Shown: positions 52,125 to 61,003 of the stretch, one piece after another | Layout of the letters: every line of letters starts with the position of its first letter | How positions within the stretch are numbered: the stretch's first letter is position 1 | Assembly (NCBI RefSeq): GCF_900637055.1 | Contig: NZ_LR134338.1 | Coordinates: 6,473,501-6,537,500, forward strand | Direction of reading: 5' to 3' | Origin: Brevibacillus brevis | GTDB lineage: Bacteria > Bacillota > Bacilli > Brevibacillales > Brevibacillaceae | Length of the DNA: 64,000 nt | Program-made: the position numbers and the translations under genes | The notes under the pieces: model-generated | The model's database searches: none | What the model saw: the letters and a program-made list of their open reading frames with translations, nothing else | What the model was told of the DNA's origin: nothing

Positions 52125-53022
52125 GCTTGTAGCCTCCTGTTTTCCGCCAACCGATGGTCCTTCTCCGTACGATACCTAGCGTGAGCAGTATAAGAATCCC
52201 AACAAGAAGCGTCATCACAAAGATGATAAATAGTTCTCCCGTACCCGGCACCATTTCTTCGTAGGTGAGGAAGCGCGTCTCCCGCTGAAGGACGATGAAT
52301 CGGGTGGTGAACAGATAAGCCAGATGAAAGCCAATAGAGGTCCACAAGCTGTCCGTCACAAGGCGCAGCAGTTGAAGAATGAACCCAAAGGTTAGCAATA
52401 AGATGATATAGTCGACTGATATGGAGGCGGGCTCAAATCCTGTGAGACGGTGCAGTCCGGTTACAGCTACCGGTGCGAGCGTGAATAGGACAGGTTGAAG
52501 AAATAAAGCGGCGATTCTGCTAAAACGCTCCCCCAGCGCACTATACACGGCGCCGCGAAAGGAAAGCTCCTCCGGCAACGCTTCATAGAAAAAGGCGATC
52601 ACTACATTCAACATCGCTGTTGACAACAACTGTATCGAGAAATGAAATTCCGTTATGTGTATCCAACCTAACCATTCGGCAATAGCGAAACCCGAACCGG
52701 AAAGGATAATAACCAGCCCCGCTCCAGCCATACACGGGAGGACAGCTTGCTTTACCGACGACAACCCGATCGCACGAAACGGTTTGCGCCCTGACTTCTT
52801 CAGCAGCCAATATAGCAAAGGCACGACAATGGATGTGAGCAGGACCGCTTGCAAGCCGTGTACGATCAGTTGGGAGCCTCCCATGCGCGATACGGTCTGT
52901 CCAACGGCGGTAGCCGCAAACAGAGCAACTACGAAAATTCCCCAACTGGACAAAACAGCTGCCCACCACCTCATTCCCTTGTTCTTACTACTGATAGACC
53001 CTCTATCCTGTTCTGGTTGCAT
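52117..53022 (-). CDS. CPBP family intramembrane protease
   Basis: 301 residues. I start at ATG 53022 (GGGAGG 8 bases upstream); the earlier ATG at 53058 overlaps the -10 of the MerR-type promoter and cannot be translated from it. Eight or so hydrophobic helices; CPBP motifs FFYEALPEELSFRGAVYSAL (EExxxR) near residue 155 and a later GFHLAYL (HxxxN/B-type motif). CPBP (CAAX-type) proteases act in membrane and often give bacteriocin immunity. First gene of the MerR-controlled operon. Confidence 0.8.
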   Translation of the reverse strand: MQPEQDRGSISSKNKGMRWWAAVLSSWGIFVVALFAATAVGQTVSRMGGSQLIVHGLQAVLLTSIVVPLLYWLLKKSGRKPFRAIGLSSVKQAVLPCMAGAGLVIILSGSGFAIAEWLGWIHITEFHFSIQLLSTAMLNVVIAFFYEALPEELSFRGAVYSALGERFSRIAALFLQPVLFTLAPVAVTGLHRLTGFEPASISVDYIILLLTFGFILQLLRLVTDSLWTSIGFHLAYLFTTRFIVLQRETRFLTYEEMVPGTGELFIIFVMTLLVGILILLTLGIVRRRTIGWRKTGGYKHV

Positions 53023-53053
53023 TCTGTATTCCTCCCATCCTTTTGTTAGATCC

Positions 53054-53085
53054 AGCATAATCCCTCCCCTTAAGGTAAGAGTCAA
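53054..53085 (-). promoter_or_regulatory. MerR-type promoter with 20-bp spacer and palindrome
   Basis: On the minus strand TTGACT (-35, 53085-53080), 20-base spacer, TATGCT (-10, 53059-53054). Between them CT-CC-CCTTAAGG-TA-AG (53064-53079) is a dyad. A 19-20-bp spacer with a central palindrome is the known mark of MerR-activated promoters. The MerR gene is in the operon it would drive. Confidence 0.75.
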
Positions 53086-53145
53086 AACTTTTGGGGCTTC
53101 ATTTTTCTGAAGGGCTGGACAAACAGGATGGCTATTGGAGGATAC

Positions 53146-54018
53146 TCAGCTTTCGTACCGACTTTCCAGCATGAAATCAATAAACTTCTTATGCGCCCGT
53201 GAGAGCCACTTGTTTTTATGGTAGGCAATTTGCGCATAGAACAACAGCTCTTCCTCGCACGCTATCATTTTCACTTTTTGCTCATTCAACAACGCTTCGA
53301 CGCTAATATAGGGCATCAAGCTCACGCCAAGCCCGTTCGCCACACTCTGCTTGATCGCTTCCATACTGGAGAATTCCAGGTGGTGCTTCGGCTTTATCTC
53401 CCTTTTTTCCAAGAATCGTTGAAAAAACCGCCGCAGAGCACAATGCTCTCCGCTGAAAACCATACATTCCTCGCCAGCATCCTCTATTTTCTCAAAGGAA
53501 TGGTCGCGTCCCCCGATAAAAACCAGCCGTTCCGTAGAGAACTGCTCCACGACCAGATTCGGATCATCGAGCTGTGGCTCCAGCGTGATCACGATATCCA
53601 ATAGACCTTCATGCAGCTTTTCCCGCAAACGAATGCAGTCGTCCATCACAAATGAAATATTTACGCCCGGGTAGCTCGCTCTGTACTTGGACAAAATGTC
53701 GCCCAACCGATAGATCGTAATTGTCTCCGAGGCTCCGATGCGCAGCTCTCCTTGCAGTGATTGCTCATTTGCCGATATATCCTTGATCTTCGCATAGGAG
53801 ACCAGCAGCTCCTCGACATACGTGTACAGCTCGCGGCCATAGGCGGTCAACTGAATTTTCTTTCCGAGTCGATCAAACAAGGGGACACCCATTCCTTCTT
53901 CCAGCTGCTGAATATGAGAGGTAATGGTCGCCTGCGAATATTGCAGGGCTTGCGCAGCCTTCGTAAAGCTGTTGAAATCGACGACTGCCTTAAAGGTTTG
54001 AAACTGGCGAATCTCCAT
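53146..54018 (-). CDS. LysR family transcriptional regulator
   Basis: 290 residues. N-terminal winged helix (FKAVVDFNSFTKAAQALQYSQATITSHIQQLEEGMGVPLFDRLGKKIQLT) and a LysR substrate-binding domain (LRIGASETITIYRLGDILSKY). It is divergent from the DJ-1-type gene at 54168 with a perfect palindrome between them, so mutual control is likely. The C-terminal domain has the usual two-lobe pattern; ligand unknown. Confidence 0.88.
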   Translation of the reverse strand: MEIRQFQTFKAVVDFNSFTKAAQALQYSQATITSHIQQLEEGMGVPLFDRLGKKIQLTAYGRELYTYVEELLVSYAKIKDISANEQSLQGELRIGASETITIYRLGDILSKYRASYPGVNISFVMDDCIRLREKLHEGLLDIVITLEPQLDDPNLVVEQFSTERLVFIGGRDHSFEKIEDAGEECMVFSGEHCALRRFFQRFLEKREIKPKHHLEFSSMEAIKQSVANGLGVSLMPYISVEALLNEQKVKMIACEEELLFYAQIAYHKNKWLSRAHKKFIDFMLESRYES

Positions 54019-54055
54019 CCTCGCTCCCCCTTGCCCGCATGTTTATTATTAGAAA

Positions 54056-54076
54056 TTCTGAAGATCATCTTCAGAA
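54056..54076. promoter_or_regulatory. perfect palindromic operator in LysR/DJ-1 intergenic region
   Basis: TTCTGAAGA-TCA-TCTTCAGAA, 21 bases with 9-bp perfect arms, further framed by TTATTAG (54046-54052) and CTAATAA (54089-54095). Lies between the divergent lysR-like and DJ-1-like genes. Confidence 0.7.
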
Positions 54077-54167
54077 CTTTCATTTTTACTAATAACCAAT
54101 GATAGCATATGATTCTTGGTAAGTACCGGTACGGCTTGAACGATTCGAATAGAGGAGCTGATTTTCG

Positions 54168-54758
54168 ATGAAAAAAGTGTGCTTGTTATTACCGAATGGC
54201 TTTGAAGCAGTAGAGGCTAGCGTATTTACAGACGTAATCGGCTGGAACAAGGAAGAGGGCGACGGAACAACGGAGCTGGTGACGGTGGGAACGCGCAAAG
54301 AGTTGAAATGCACGTGGAATTTTACCGTGATCCCCGAGATGGTGATCGACGATGCGGATGTAAATGACTTCGATGCACTGGCACTGCCTGGCGGTTTTGA
54401 GCATGCAGGCTTTTATGAAGATGCTTATCGCGAGGACGTTCTCGCTTTCATACGTGAATTTGAAAAGCAAGGCAAAGTGATCGCCTCCATCTGTGTTGGC
54501 GCACTGCCCCTCGGGAAAAGCGGGATTTTGCAAGGACGGAAGGCAACGACTTACAACCTAAACAACCAGCTACGGCAAAAACAATTGGCAGCGATGGGCG
54601 CAGATGTCATTCCGGATCAATCCATTGTGGTCGACAACAATGTCATCACCTCTTACAATCCATCGACCGCTTTTGATGTGGCATTCACCTTGCTGGAGTC
54701 GCTGACATCCCGCGAAAACACCGACAATGTGAAGCGCTTGATGGGGTTTCTTGTATAA
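54168..54758 (+). CDS. DJ-1/PfpI family protein (ThiJ-like)
   Basis: 196 residues. KKVCLLLPNGFEAVEASVFTDVIGW (conserved Glu in GFEAVE), the nucleophile elbow IASICVGALPLGKSG (Cys at about 106) and TYNL near residue 130 are family motifs. DJ-1-like proteins are cysteine hydrolases or chaperones acting on damaged proteins or on glyoxals; the true substrate is unknown. Divergent from the LysR regulator, which is expected to control it. Confidence 0.83.
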   Translation: MKKVCLLLPNGFEAVEASVFTDVIGWNKEEGDGTTELVTVGTRKELKCTWNFTVIPEMVIDDADVNDFDALALPGGFEHAGFYEDAYREDVLAFIREFEKQGKVIASICVGALPLGKSGILQGRKATTYNLNNQLRQKQLAAMGADVIPDQSIVVDNNVITSYNPSTAFDVAFTLLESLTSRENTDNVKRLMGFLV

Positions 54759-54764
54759 TAAAAT

Positions 54765-54805
54765 CGGCATTTTGCCCAGTGCTCTTGGGTAAATGCCGGT
54801 TTCTT
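54765..54805 (+). terminator. terminator after DJ-1-like gene
   Basis: CGGCATTT (54765-54772) pairs with AAATGCCG (54791-54798) and CCCA with TGGG inside, followed by GTTTCTTTC. Ends the plus gene at 54758 and faces the convergent gene ending at 54814. Confidence 0.8.
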
Positions 54806-54813
54806 TCTGCTAT

Positions 54814-56148
54814 TTAACGAACAAGCTCGCCAGCGCTCACTGTGTCTAAATGAATGAGAATATCAAATGCTTGCCCAAGCGAAGTTGTTACAGTGTTTGG
54901 TTTGCTTGGATCAGCAGAACCGAATCCGATCAAAAACGGCTGTTCTTCCTCTAACCATTTTTGGGTGAGACCTGTAGCATTCCGTAAATCAACAAAGTAT
55001 TGATCCTTTGAGACTTGATCCAGAGTATGATTGAATGTTTTTGGATCATTCAATTGAATGGTAGCTGGAACAATTTTATTTTCAAGGTTAAACGCGTTAT
55101 AATCGCCTTTCCCGAATGAAGTTCCAATCGTTACATATTCCTTTCCATAATGCTCCAGTAAATGCTGACCGGCGAGCTTCGGGTATACCTCTTGCAACAT
55201 ATTGTTCTTTGCGATGTGCCCATTGTGAGCCCATACGATTGTTTTTCCCAGCTGTTCATGAGCCCACTTCGCATTCTCAAACATCGCGATATCATGCTTC
55301 AAAAAGAATTCAGATGGATTCTCCGAGAAGTTGAAAAACATGCCAGTAAATTGCTCAATGACCTTGGCGTGTTGCTTAATCCTTGCAAACTCCTTGGATT
55401 GGCCGTTCAGACTGCTTTTGTTTTGTTCCAATATTTCCGTGATTTCTTTCGCTTGCTCCTGATGTTTTTCCTGAATGGCCTGTGGCAAAGCTGAATAGGT
55501 TTCCAGGTCCTTCGTAACTTCGGCAAGTTCCTTCATTTTATTATTCACACGGGGCAGCAGGTCAGGCTTATATTTTTTTATATACTGTCTGATCTCATCG
55601 TATACATTTTCGCTGACATTTTGTACATCCATTCCGACCACCCGCAGTTTCTTTTCGTTCTCGGGATCGGCATTGTACTCACGCATCCATTCCAGCATGT
55701 CTACGATTTCTTTTGTTTGAAATATAGGCATTAGGAATTTACTCGGATTCCCTTCTCCTGTGAGAACGTAATGATCAAGTTTCAATGCGTTGCCCCAGTT
55801 TTCTTCTAATACAAGGGTGGTAAAGCCCATTTCCATGACGAGAAATTCAACAAACCGGTGTTTCATCGTATAAATTTCACGACTTCCATGATTTGCCTCA
55901 CCTAAACCTACGATTGAAGCAGAACCGATCATTTGGCGCAGCGGTTCAATATCTTTAAGATCAGTCCCAGGCTCAGCGCTATTCAATTGAAAAGAGTTCA
56001 GCTCTAACCATTCTTTTGGACTTAGATGTTCTGCCTTCTTCCCTTGTTGTTCGCTGTCCATCTCGGTTAATGGAGCTGTATTCGTGCATCCTGTTATGAG
56101 TAGACCACAAATCGATACCGCGACGATGCTACTTCTGTAAAAGTTCAT
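54814..56148 (-). CDS. erythromycin-esterase-like lipoprotein
   Basis: 444 residues. Lipoprotein signal with lipobox LITGC near residue 21. Erythromycin esterase family motifs: LGEANHGSREIYTMKHRFVEFL, VLEENWGNALKLDHYV and VWAHNGHIAKNNM, holding the conserved Glu and His of the active centre. The family opens macrolide lactone rings or acts on related esters, but extracellular bacillar members have unknown substrates and should not be called resistance genes. It is preceded by several copies of the heptamer TGTCATA (see findings). Confidence 0.83.
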   Translation of the reverse strand: MNFYRSSIVAVSICGLLITGCTNTAPLTEMDSEQQGKKAEHLSPKEWLELNSFQLNSAEPGTDLKDIEPLRQMIGSASIVGLGEANHGSREIYTMKHRFVEFLVMEMGFTTLVLEENWGNALKLDHYVLTGEGNPSKFLMPIFQTKEIVDMLEWMREYNADPENEKKLRVVGMDVQNVSENVYDEIRQYIKKYKPDLLPRVNNKMKELAEVTKDLETYSALPQAIQEKHQEQAKEITEILEQNKSSLNGQSKEFARIKQHAKVIEQFTGMFFNFSENPSEFFLKHDIAMFENAKWAHEQLGKTIVWAHNGHIAKNNMLQEVYPKLAGQHLLEHYGKEYVTIGTSFGKGDYNAFNLENKIVPATIQLNDPKTFNHTLDQVSKDQYFVDLRNATGLTQKWLEEEQPFLIGFGSADPSKPNTVTTSLGQAFDILIHLDTVSAGELVR

Positions 56149-56220
56149 TTCTCTTTCCTCCTAAAAACTTCGTTGGCGCAAAGTATGGCATGGGTACTGC
56201 CTGTACAACAAGTAGCGTTT

Positions 56221-56341
56221 TGTCATAAGTTTGAGACGCCCTGTTACCAGCGGTTTCTCCCTGCCCCATATGACAATTTGTCATCAAAAAAAGCACCGGA
56301 TCTTGAAGATCGGTACTTTTGAAATAGCATCCAATGTCATA
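56221..56341. promoter_or_regulatory. cluster of TGTCATA heptamers (left)
   Basis: Exact TGTCATA at 56221-56227, 56269-56275 (reverse), and 56335-56341, plus TGTCATC at 56279-56285 forming an everted pair TATGACA-N3-TGTCATC. Region separates the esterase-like gene from the small gene at 56407. The same heptamer recurs at 58480-58542. Confidence 0.55.
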
Positions 56342-56406
56342 TGCTGCAATCGGGGGATAAGAATAAGCCATCCATCACACCCTACTGACAAAAGGAGTGG
56401 TGAATC

Positions 56407-56565
56407 ATGGAGAAAAAGCGAGGTTCTGCCGAGCACGAGCCCACAGTAGCACCAAGCATGAACGGTCATGATCCTTTGGAAGAAAAAGCGACGGAAGAAG
56501 AAGTGGAAAAAGGGGATTACACAAAGGTAACGCGGCTGTTCCTGGATCGAACGCCGGAAGAGTAA
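56407..56565 (+). CDS. short acidic protein of 52 residues
   Basis: Too short for many gene finders but well supported: AAAGGAG 9 bases before ATG, codon use like its neighbours, and a terminator right after its stop codon. The sequence is very charged (about half Glu, Lys, Asp, Arg), has no hydrophobic stretch and ends in DYTKVTRLFLDRTPEE. It is divergent to the esterase-like gene and shares the heptamer region. The family is not known to me; a stress- or regulation-linked small protein is possible. Confidence 0.7.
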   Translation: MEKKRGSAEHEPTVAPSMNGHDPLEEKATEEEVEKGDYTKVTRLFLDRTPEE

Positions 56566-56589
56566 AGACGGGATTTCTCCCGTCTTTTT
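56564..56589. terminator. bidirectional terminator between short gene and kinase gene
   Basis: AAAGACGGG (56564-56572) pairs perfectly with CCCGTCTTT (56579-56587), loop ATTTCT, followed by T. It ends the 52-residue gene and the minus-strand fused kinase gene (stop 56595). Confidence 0.85.
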
Positions 56590-56594
56590 GTCAT

Positions 56595-58379
56595 CTATAG
56601 GATACTCTCGATTCTCGCCAGTTCAATTGCTTCTTCCCGGTTGCTGACACCGAGCTTCGAATAAAGGGTGGAACAGTAATTCCGTATCGTTCCCTCCGAT
56701 AAATAGAGTTTGGTGGCAATCGATTTGTAGCGAAGCCCATCCGTTAAAAGCTGTAAAATCTCCCTTTCCCGTTTCGTCAATCCATACGGATCATTCGGGC
56801 TGTACTTCTCTAACTGCTCACGTTGGCGCTTCATCTCTTCGAATACGCGCGTGGCGATCGACTGATCAAGCCACGTTCCCCCGCTATAGATGAGCTTCAT
56901 CGCTTCCATCATCTCTTTTGGACGAGTAGACTTCAGCATATATCCTTCCGCCCCATGCTCCAATGCTGTTGCTGCCTGTACGGAATCCCCAAACGTTGTC
57001 ATGATCACAACCTTCATGTTCGGCCAACGTTTTTTCATTTGAAGGAAGGCCTCCAGTCCGTTCATCCCTTGCATCTGCACGTCCATTAACACGATATCCG
57101 GCTGGTGTCGCTCACACTGTTCTAAAGCTTCTTGCCCGTCACTAGCTGTTCCCACAACGATAAAGTTGTCCTGCTGGCTTAAGATTTGCTGCAAGCTGTC
57201 GGCAATCATTACCTGATCGTCAACAATAAGCAGGCGGATACTTCCCTGTCCAGCCTCTACCTGTAAAGGAACATTACAAATGACAACAGTTCCTTGCCCT
57301 GATTGCGAATGAACAGACAGCGTACCTTGCTGTTGCTCAAGCCTTTCCTTCATTCCCTTTAGTCCTAAGCCGAACTCGATGGATTCTATTCCGTTGCCAT
57401 TATCTTCGATTTGTAAACGGAGTTGCTGACTTTCGAAATACAGATCAACAGATATCACACTTGCTTGGCCGTGACGAACCGCATTTGTAAGCGATTCTTG
57501 CAGGCAACGATATAAACAAATGCTCATTTTTTGCATAACAAGCGTCTCACTGCCGATCACACGGAAGTTGACCGTTACACCTGTTGCCTTCATAAATTCT
57601 TCCGTCAGTTCCAGTAGGGCCTCACTTAACGACTGGTTGAACCGAGCATGAGAGAGCTGATGCAAATGCTTTCTGATATCATCCAGGCTGCCTTGTGCTA
57701 TTGAGACAAGTTTATCGACTCGTTCGATCTGTGAATCAGGAACCGAGGATCGGAGTGATTCAACGCCCACAAGCAAAGAGGTTAACGAATGCCCAATCGT
57801 GTCATGCAACTCATGTGACAGCCGATTACGTTCCTCGATCAGTGTAAGCTCTTCGATTTGCTTAATATGCTGCTCCAGTAATTGCTTCTGTTCTTGAATG
57901 ATTCGAGCTTGCTTATGAGACTCAATTAATATGCTAAACGCCATACCAATCGCAAAACCAAAGCTGCAACTAAACATGAACTCGTACGGGAGACGATTGG
58001 TAATCAACCCGTTCAAAGCCGGAAAAATAATCCCACTAGAGATTCCCGTCCACATATACGTTCTGCGACTACTGGCCACACCAATAATGATCACCAGTAA
58101 AACGAAAGACCAAATCAATCCAGGCGCTACATAGGCCACAAATAGATAAAAAAAGCCTGTCATTACGACTTCAACAGCCAGATACCCATTTTCTTTTTTA
58201 TATGGAATGATCAATGGAATGGCATAAACCAAAAAGGCAATCAGGATGATGACTCCGAACGGAACGGCTACCATTGCCGGATACATAACATCTGCTATGA
58301 CGATGATACCTAGCCAAATCGTTCGCAAGGCAAAAATCACCCAATTGTACCAGAACCATTTTTTTATCATGGATAACAT
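56595..58379 (-). CDS. fused sensor histidine kinase and NarL/LuxR-type response regulator
   Basis: 594 residues in one frame. Residues 1-155: five or six membrane helices with short loops. Then a coiled coil and HisKA_3 region (RNRLSHELHDTIGHSLTSLLVG, phosphoacceptor His at 192), ATP-binding domain (DNGNGIESIEFGLGLKGMKERLEQ), a receiver domain from about 383 (LLIVDDQVMIADSL, phosphoacceptor Asp 433 in VLMDVQMQGMNGLE) and a LuxR-type HTH at 533-590 (LTKREREILQLLTDGLRYKSIATKLYLSEGTIRNYCSTLYSKLG). Normally kinase and regulator are two genes with overlapping ends. Here they are one chain, so the DNA-binding part is tied to the membrane. GGAG lies upstream of ATG. Signal unknown. Confidence 0.85.
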   Translation of the reverse strand: MLSMIKKWFWYNWVIFALRTIWLGIIVIADVMYPAMVAVPFGVIILIAFLVYAIPLIIPYKKENGYLAVEVVMTGFFYLFVAYVAPGLIWSFVLLVIIIGVASSRRTYMWTGISSGIIFPALNGLITNRLPYEFMFSCSFGFAIGMAFSILIESHKQARIIQEQKQLLEQHIKQIEELTLIEERNRLSHELHDTIGHSLTSLLVGVESLRSSVPDSQIERVDKLVSIAQGSLDDIRKHLHQLSHARFNQSLSEALLELTEEFMKATGVTVNFRVIGSETLVMQKMSICLYRCLQESLTNAVRHGQASVISVDLYFESQQLRLQIEDNGNGIESIEFGLGLKGMKERLEQQQGTLSVHSQSGQGTVVICNVPLQVEAGQGSIRLLIVDDQVMIADSLQQILSQQDNFIVVGTASDGQEALEQCERHQPDIVLMDVQMQGMNGLEAFLQMKKRWPNMKVVIMTTFGDSVQAATALEHGAEGYMLKSTRPKEMMEAMKLIYSGGTWLDQSIATRVFEEMKRQREQLEKYSPNDPYGLTKREREILQLLTDGLRYKSIATKLYLSEGTIRNYCSTLYSKLGVSNREEAIELARIESIL

Positions 58380-58479
58380 TTGTCATGTACTCCTGCTCGT
58401 TTGAATGGTAAGGAATTTCCCGAATGTTTCTGACTCATCATGCATCATTATTTCCCGATTCGTCAAGCAGAATGAGCAG

Positions 58480-58542
58480 TGTCATATAGCTCCTATGACA
58501 TTCTATCATGCCGCAAATATGATGGGTCGGCACGATGTCATA
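58480..58542. promoter_or_regulatory. cluster of TGTCATA heptamers (right)
   Basis: An inverted pair TGTCATA-N7-TATGACA at 58480-58500 and a third exact TGTCATA at 58536-58542, between the fused kinase gene and the serine hydrolase gene. TGTCATG at 58381 and TGTCACT at 58560 are near matches. The left cluster is at 56221-56341. Confidence 0.6.
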
Positions 58543-58640
58543 CATAGATAGAACGGTATTGTCACTATGTGATTTTACAGCCTAGAGAATAAGGTAAATG
58601 CGTGAGACAACACACTTCAACTTAAGAGGAGCGAAAAGAA

Positions 58641-60815
58641 ATGAAACCATTCCACATGCAAAAAGGAGCGTCACTGACTTTATCTGCCTTATTGATAGGA
58701 ACGCTGATACTTCCTACCTACGGTTGTGCGGAAGCGGGTGTGAACCAGACAATCACGCAACAACAGAAAACAGATCATGCCAAAACGAAAGAAGCGATTG
58801 ATAAAGCTGCTGCCAGCGAAAACATTCCAGGCGTCATCTTTGCAGTAATGAAGGGAACGGATTTCTGGTCGTATGCTTCCGGCGAAGCGAATATCGAAAG
58901 CAAGAAACCGATGGAAGCTGACTATTCCTTTCGAATCGGGAGTATAACGAAAACATTCGTCGGTGTAGTTGCTCTGCAACTAGCTGGGGAAAAGAAGCTA
59001 AGCCTCGATGACTCGTTGGAAAAATGGCTACCAGGTGTCGTGCAAGGAAACGGATATGACGGTAACAAAATTACGATTCGTCAGTTATTAAATCATACGA
59101 GTGGAGTTGCAGACTACTTAGATGCTGAACTTAGGCAAAGTTTACTCCAGAACTCCACTCAAACGTTTACAGCCGAACAACTCGTTTCTCGTGCATTAAA
59201 GCAAAAACCGACCACGGGTGGATATTCGAATACCAATACAGTGCTGATGAAACTCATTATCCAAAAGGTCACAGGAGAAACGTACGCAGAGCAAATCAAG
59301 AAACGAATCATGGAGCCGCTTCAACTAAAAGAAACGCTTTTACCGGAAAACTCACAATCCATTCCGGAAAACAGTCCGAATGGATACTTTAACAATGCCG
59401 ATACATTAATGGATATGACGGATCTTAACCCTTCGTTTGCAGACGCAGCAGGGGGGATGATCTCGACTGCGAAAGATTTAACAACGTTCTTCAGTGCTTT
59501 ATTGGGCGGAAAATTGTTAACCCCTGAGATTCAGAAAGAAATGATGACCACTGTTGCTACTCCACACGGGAAGTTCGGACTCGGTATTCAGGAAGTAACA
59601 TTGCCGAATGGCACTACCATATGGGGTCATCAAGGCGGCATTCCTGGATTCACCAACTTCGCAGGTGGAACAAAAGACGGCGAGCATGTGATCGCGATGA
59701 GTATCAACGTATTAGAAGGTGCTGTTCCTCATATGGAGAACATCCAGATGACTGAATTCTCGGGACAAGCCAAGCAACCATCCACCCCGGATCAAGCGGC
59801 TCAAAAACATGGGGAAGAAGTGAAACACTTCATTGATGAGAAAGCAAAAAGCGAGGAAATCCCTGGCATAGTGGCTGCTGGGTTAAGAGACGGAGAATAC
59901 TGGTCTTATGCAGCGGGTGTAGCCAACCTCGATCATAAAAATCCGATGGAGCCAGACTTTACTTTCCGCATTGGCAGTGTCACAAAGGCGTTTGTTGCTA
60001 CCCTTGTCTTACAGTTGGCTCAGGAGAAAAAGCTGAATCTGGATGATTCGGTAGAAAAATGGCTCCCAGGTGTGGTAAAGGGCAATGGGTATGACGGCAA
60101 CAAAATCACGATTCGTCAGTTATTGAACCAAACAAGCGGGATTGCAAGCTATACGAGTACAGACATGCGGTACGCTACCTCATTCCCTCAATATACCGTT
60201 GATGACCTTGTACGTATGGGACTGGCAAAGCCGCCAGTATTTCAACCGGGAGCAGGCTGGGATTATTCGAATACAAATACCGTGCTAGCTGGTCTTGTTA
60301 TTCAGAAGGTGACAGGAGAAACGTACGATGTGCAGATGAAGAAACGCATCCTCGACCCGCTTCAGATGACAGATACATCCTTTAGTGGCAGTAATCCAAA
60401 AATCCCGGGCCAGCATGCAACAGGCTATAACATGAATCAGGCAGGGAAGCTGTATGATTTCACAGAGTATAATCCTTCATGGGCGAATGCTGCGGGGGAA
60501 ATGATCTCGACGGGCAAAGATTTGACCACCTTTTTCAGTGCGCTTTTGGGTGGAAAACTATTAAATGACGAGATGATGAAACAAATGACAACAGGTGTGG
60601 ACTCACCTTTTGGCAAATATGGACTTGGACTTTATGAGGTGACACTGCCGAATGGAAAGACCTATTGGGGACATGGCGGCGGCATTCATGGGTTTGAAAC
60701 GTTAGCGGGTGGTACCTTAGGCGGGAAGGATATTTTGGTAACGAACATCAATGCGGTCGGCCCAGAACCTGTCATCGCTAATAATGCCATTTTCGAAAAG
60801 GAATTTAGCCGTTGA
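58641..60815 (+). CDS. tandem-duplicated serine hydrolase (class C beta-lactamase/DD-carboxypeptidase type)
   Basis: 724 residues, signal peptide (LSALLIGTLILPTYGCA), then two copies of one hydrolase domain, about 345 residues apart. Copy 1: S101-x-x-K104 (FRIGSITK), Y195-S-N197, H330-Q-G-G. Copy 2: S446-x-x-K449 (FRIGSVTK), Y542-S-N544, HGGG. All three active-site motifs are present in both, so two active sites are likely. GNGYDGNKITIRQLLN is almost the same in both copies, suggesting a recent duplication. Enzymes of this type act on D-Ala-D-Ala or peptide esters outside the cell. GAGGAG precedes ATG. Divergent to the fused kinase. Confidence 0.85.
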   Translation: MKPFHMQKGASLTLSALLIGTLILPTYGCAEAGVNQTITQQQKTDHAKTKEAIDKAAASENIPGVIFAVMKGTDFWSYASGEANIESKKPMEADYSFRIGSITKTFVGVVALQLAGEKKLSLDDSLEKWLPGVVQGNGYDGNKITIRQLLNHTSGVADYLDAELRQSLLQNSTQTFTAEQLVSRALKQKPTTGGYSNTNTVLMKLIIQKVTGETYAEQIKKRIMEPLQLKETLLPENSQSIPENSPNGYFNNADTLMDMTDLNPSFADAAGGMISTAKDLTTFFSALLGGKLLTPEIQKEMMTTVATPHGKFGLGIQEVTLPNGTTIWGHQGGIPGFTNFAGGTKDGEHVIAMSINVLEGAVPHMENIQMTEFSGQAKQPSTPDQAAQKHGEEVKHFIDEKAKSEEIPGIVAAGLRDGEYWSYAAGVANLDHKNPMEPDFTFRIGSVTKAFVATLVLQLAQEKKLNLDDSVEKWLPGVVKGNGYDGNKITIRQLLNQTSGIASYTSTDMRYATSFPQYTVDDLVRMGLAKPPVFQPGAGWDYSNTNTVLAGLVIQKVTGETYDVQMKKRILDPLQMTDTSFSGSNPKIPGQHATGYNMNQAGKLYDFTEYNPSWANAAGEMISTGKDLTTFFSALLGGKLLNDEMMKQMTTGVDSPFGKYGLGLYEVTLPNGKTYWGHGGGIHGFETLAGGTLGGKDILVTNINAVGPEPVIANNAIFEKEFSR

Positions 60816-60836
60816 GTTAAAAAGGAAAAATGATAG

Positions 60837-60882
60837 AAGGCTTTTGCTTTGGGAACTCCAAGGGCATTAAGCCTTTTTCCTT
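60837..60882 (+). terminator. terminator after tandem serine hydrolase gene
   Basis: AAGGCTT (60837-60843) pairs with AAGCCTT (60869-60875), with an inner GCTTTGG/CCAAGGGC pair, then TTTCC. A moderate terminator. Confidence 0.65.
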
Positions 60883-61003
60883 TTCATCTTTTATCTATAA
60901 ATTTATTTATGGATATGCCAATAAAACATAATTTGTTTTATTGGCAACTCGACCCTAGAATAGCATCTGTACCCCCCATCAAAAAATACAGGAGGCAATA
61001 TAG

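Noticed and set aside
58380..58640. A short gene in the kinase/serine-hydrolase gap
   Set aside because: No start with a ribosome site other than the serine hydrolase; the stretch is explained by the heptamer cluster.
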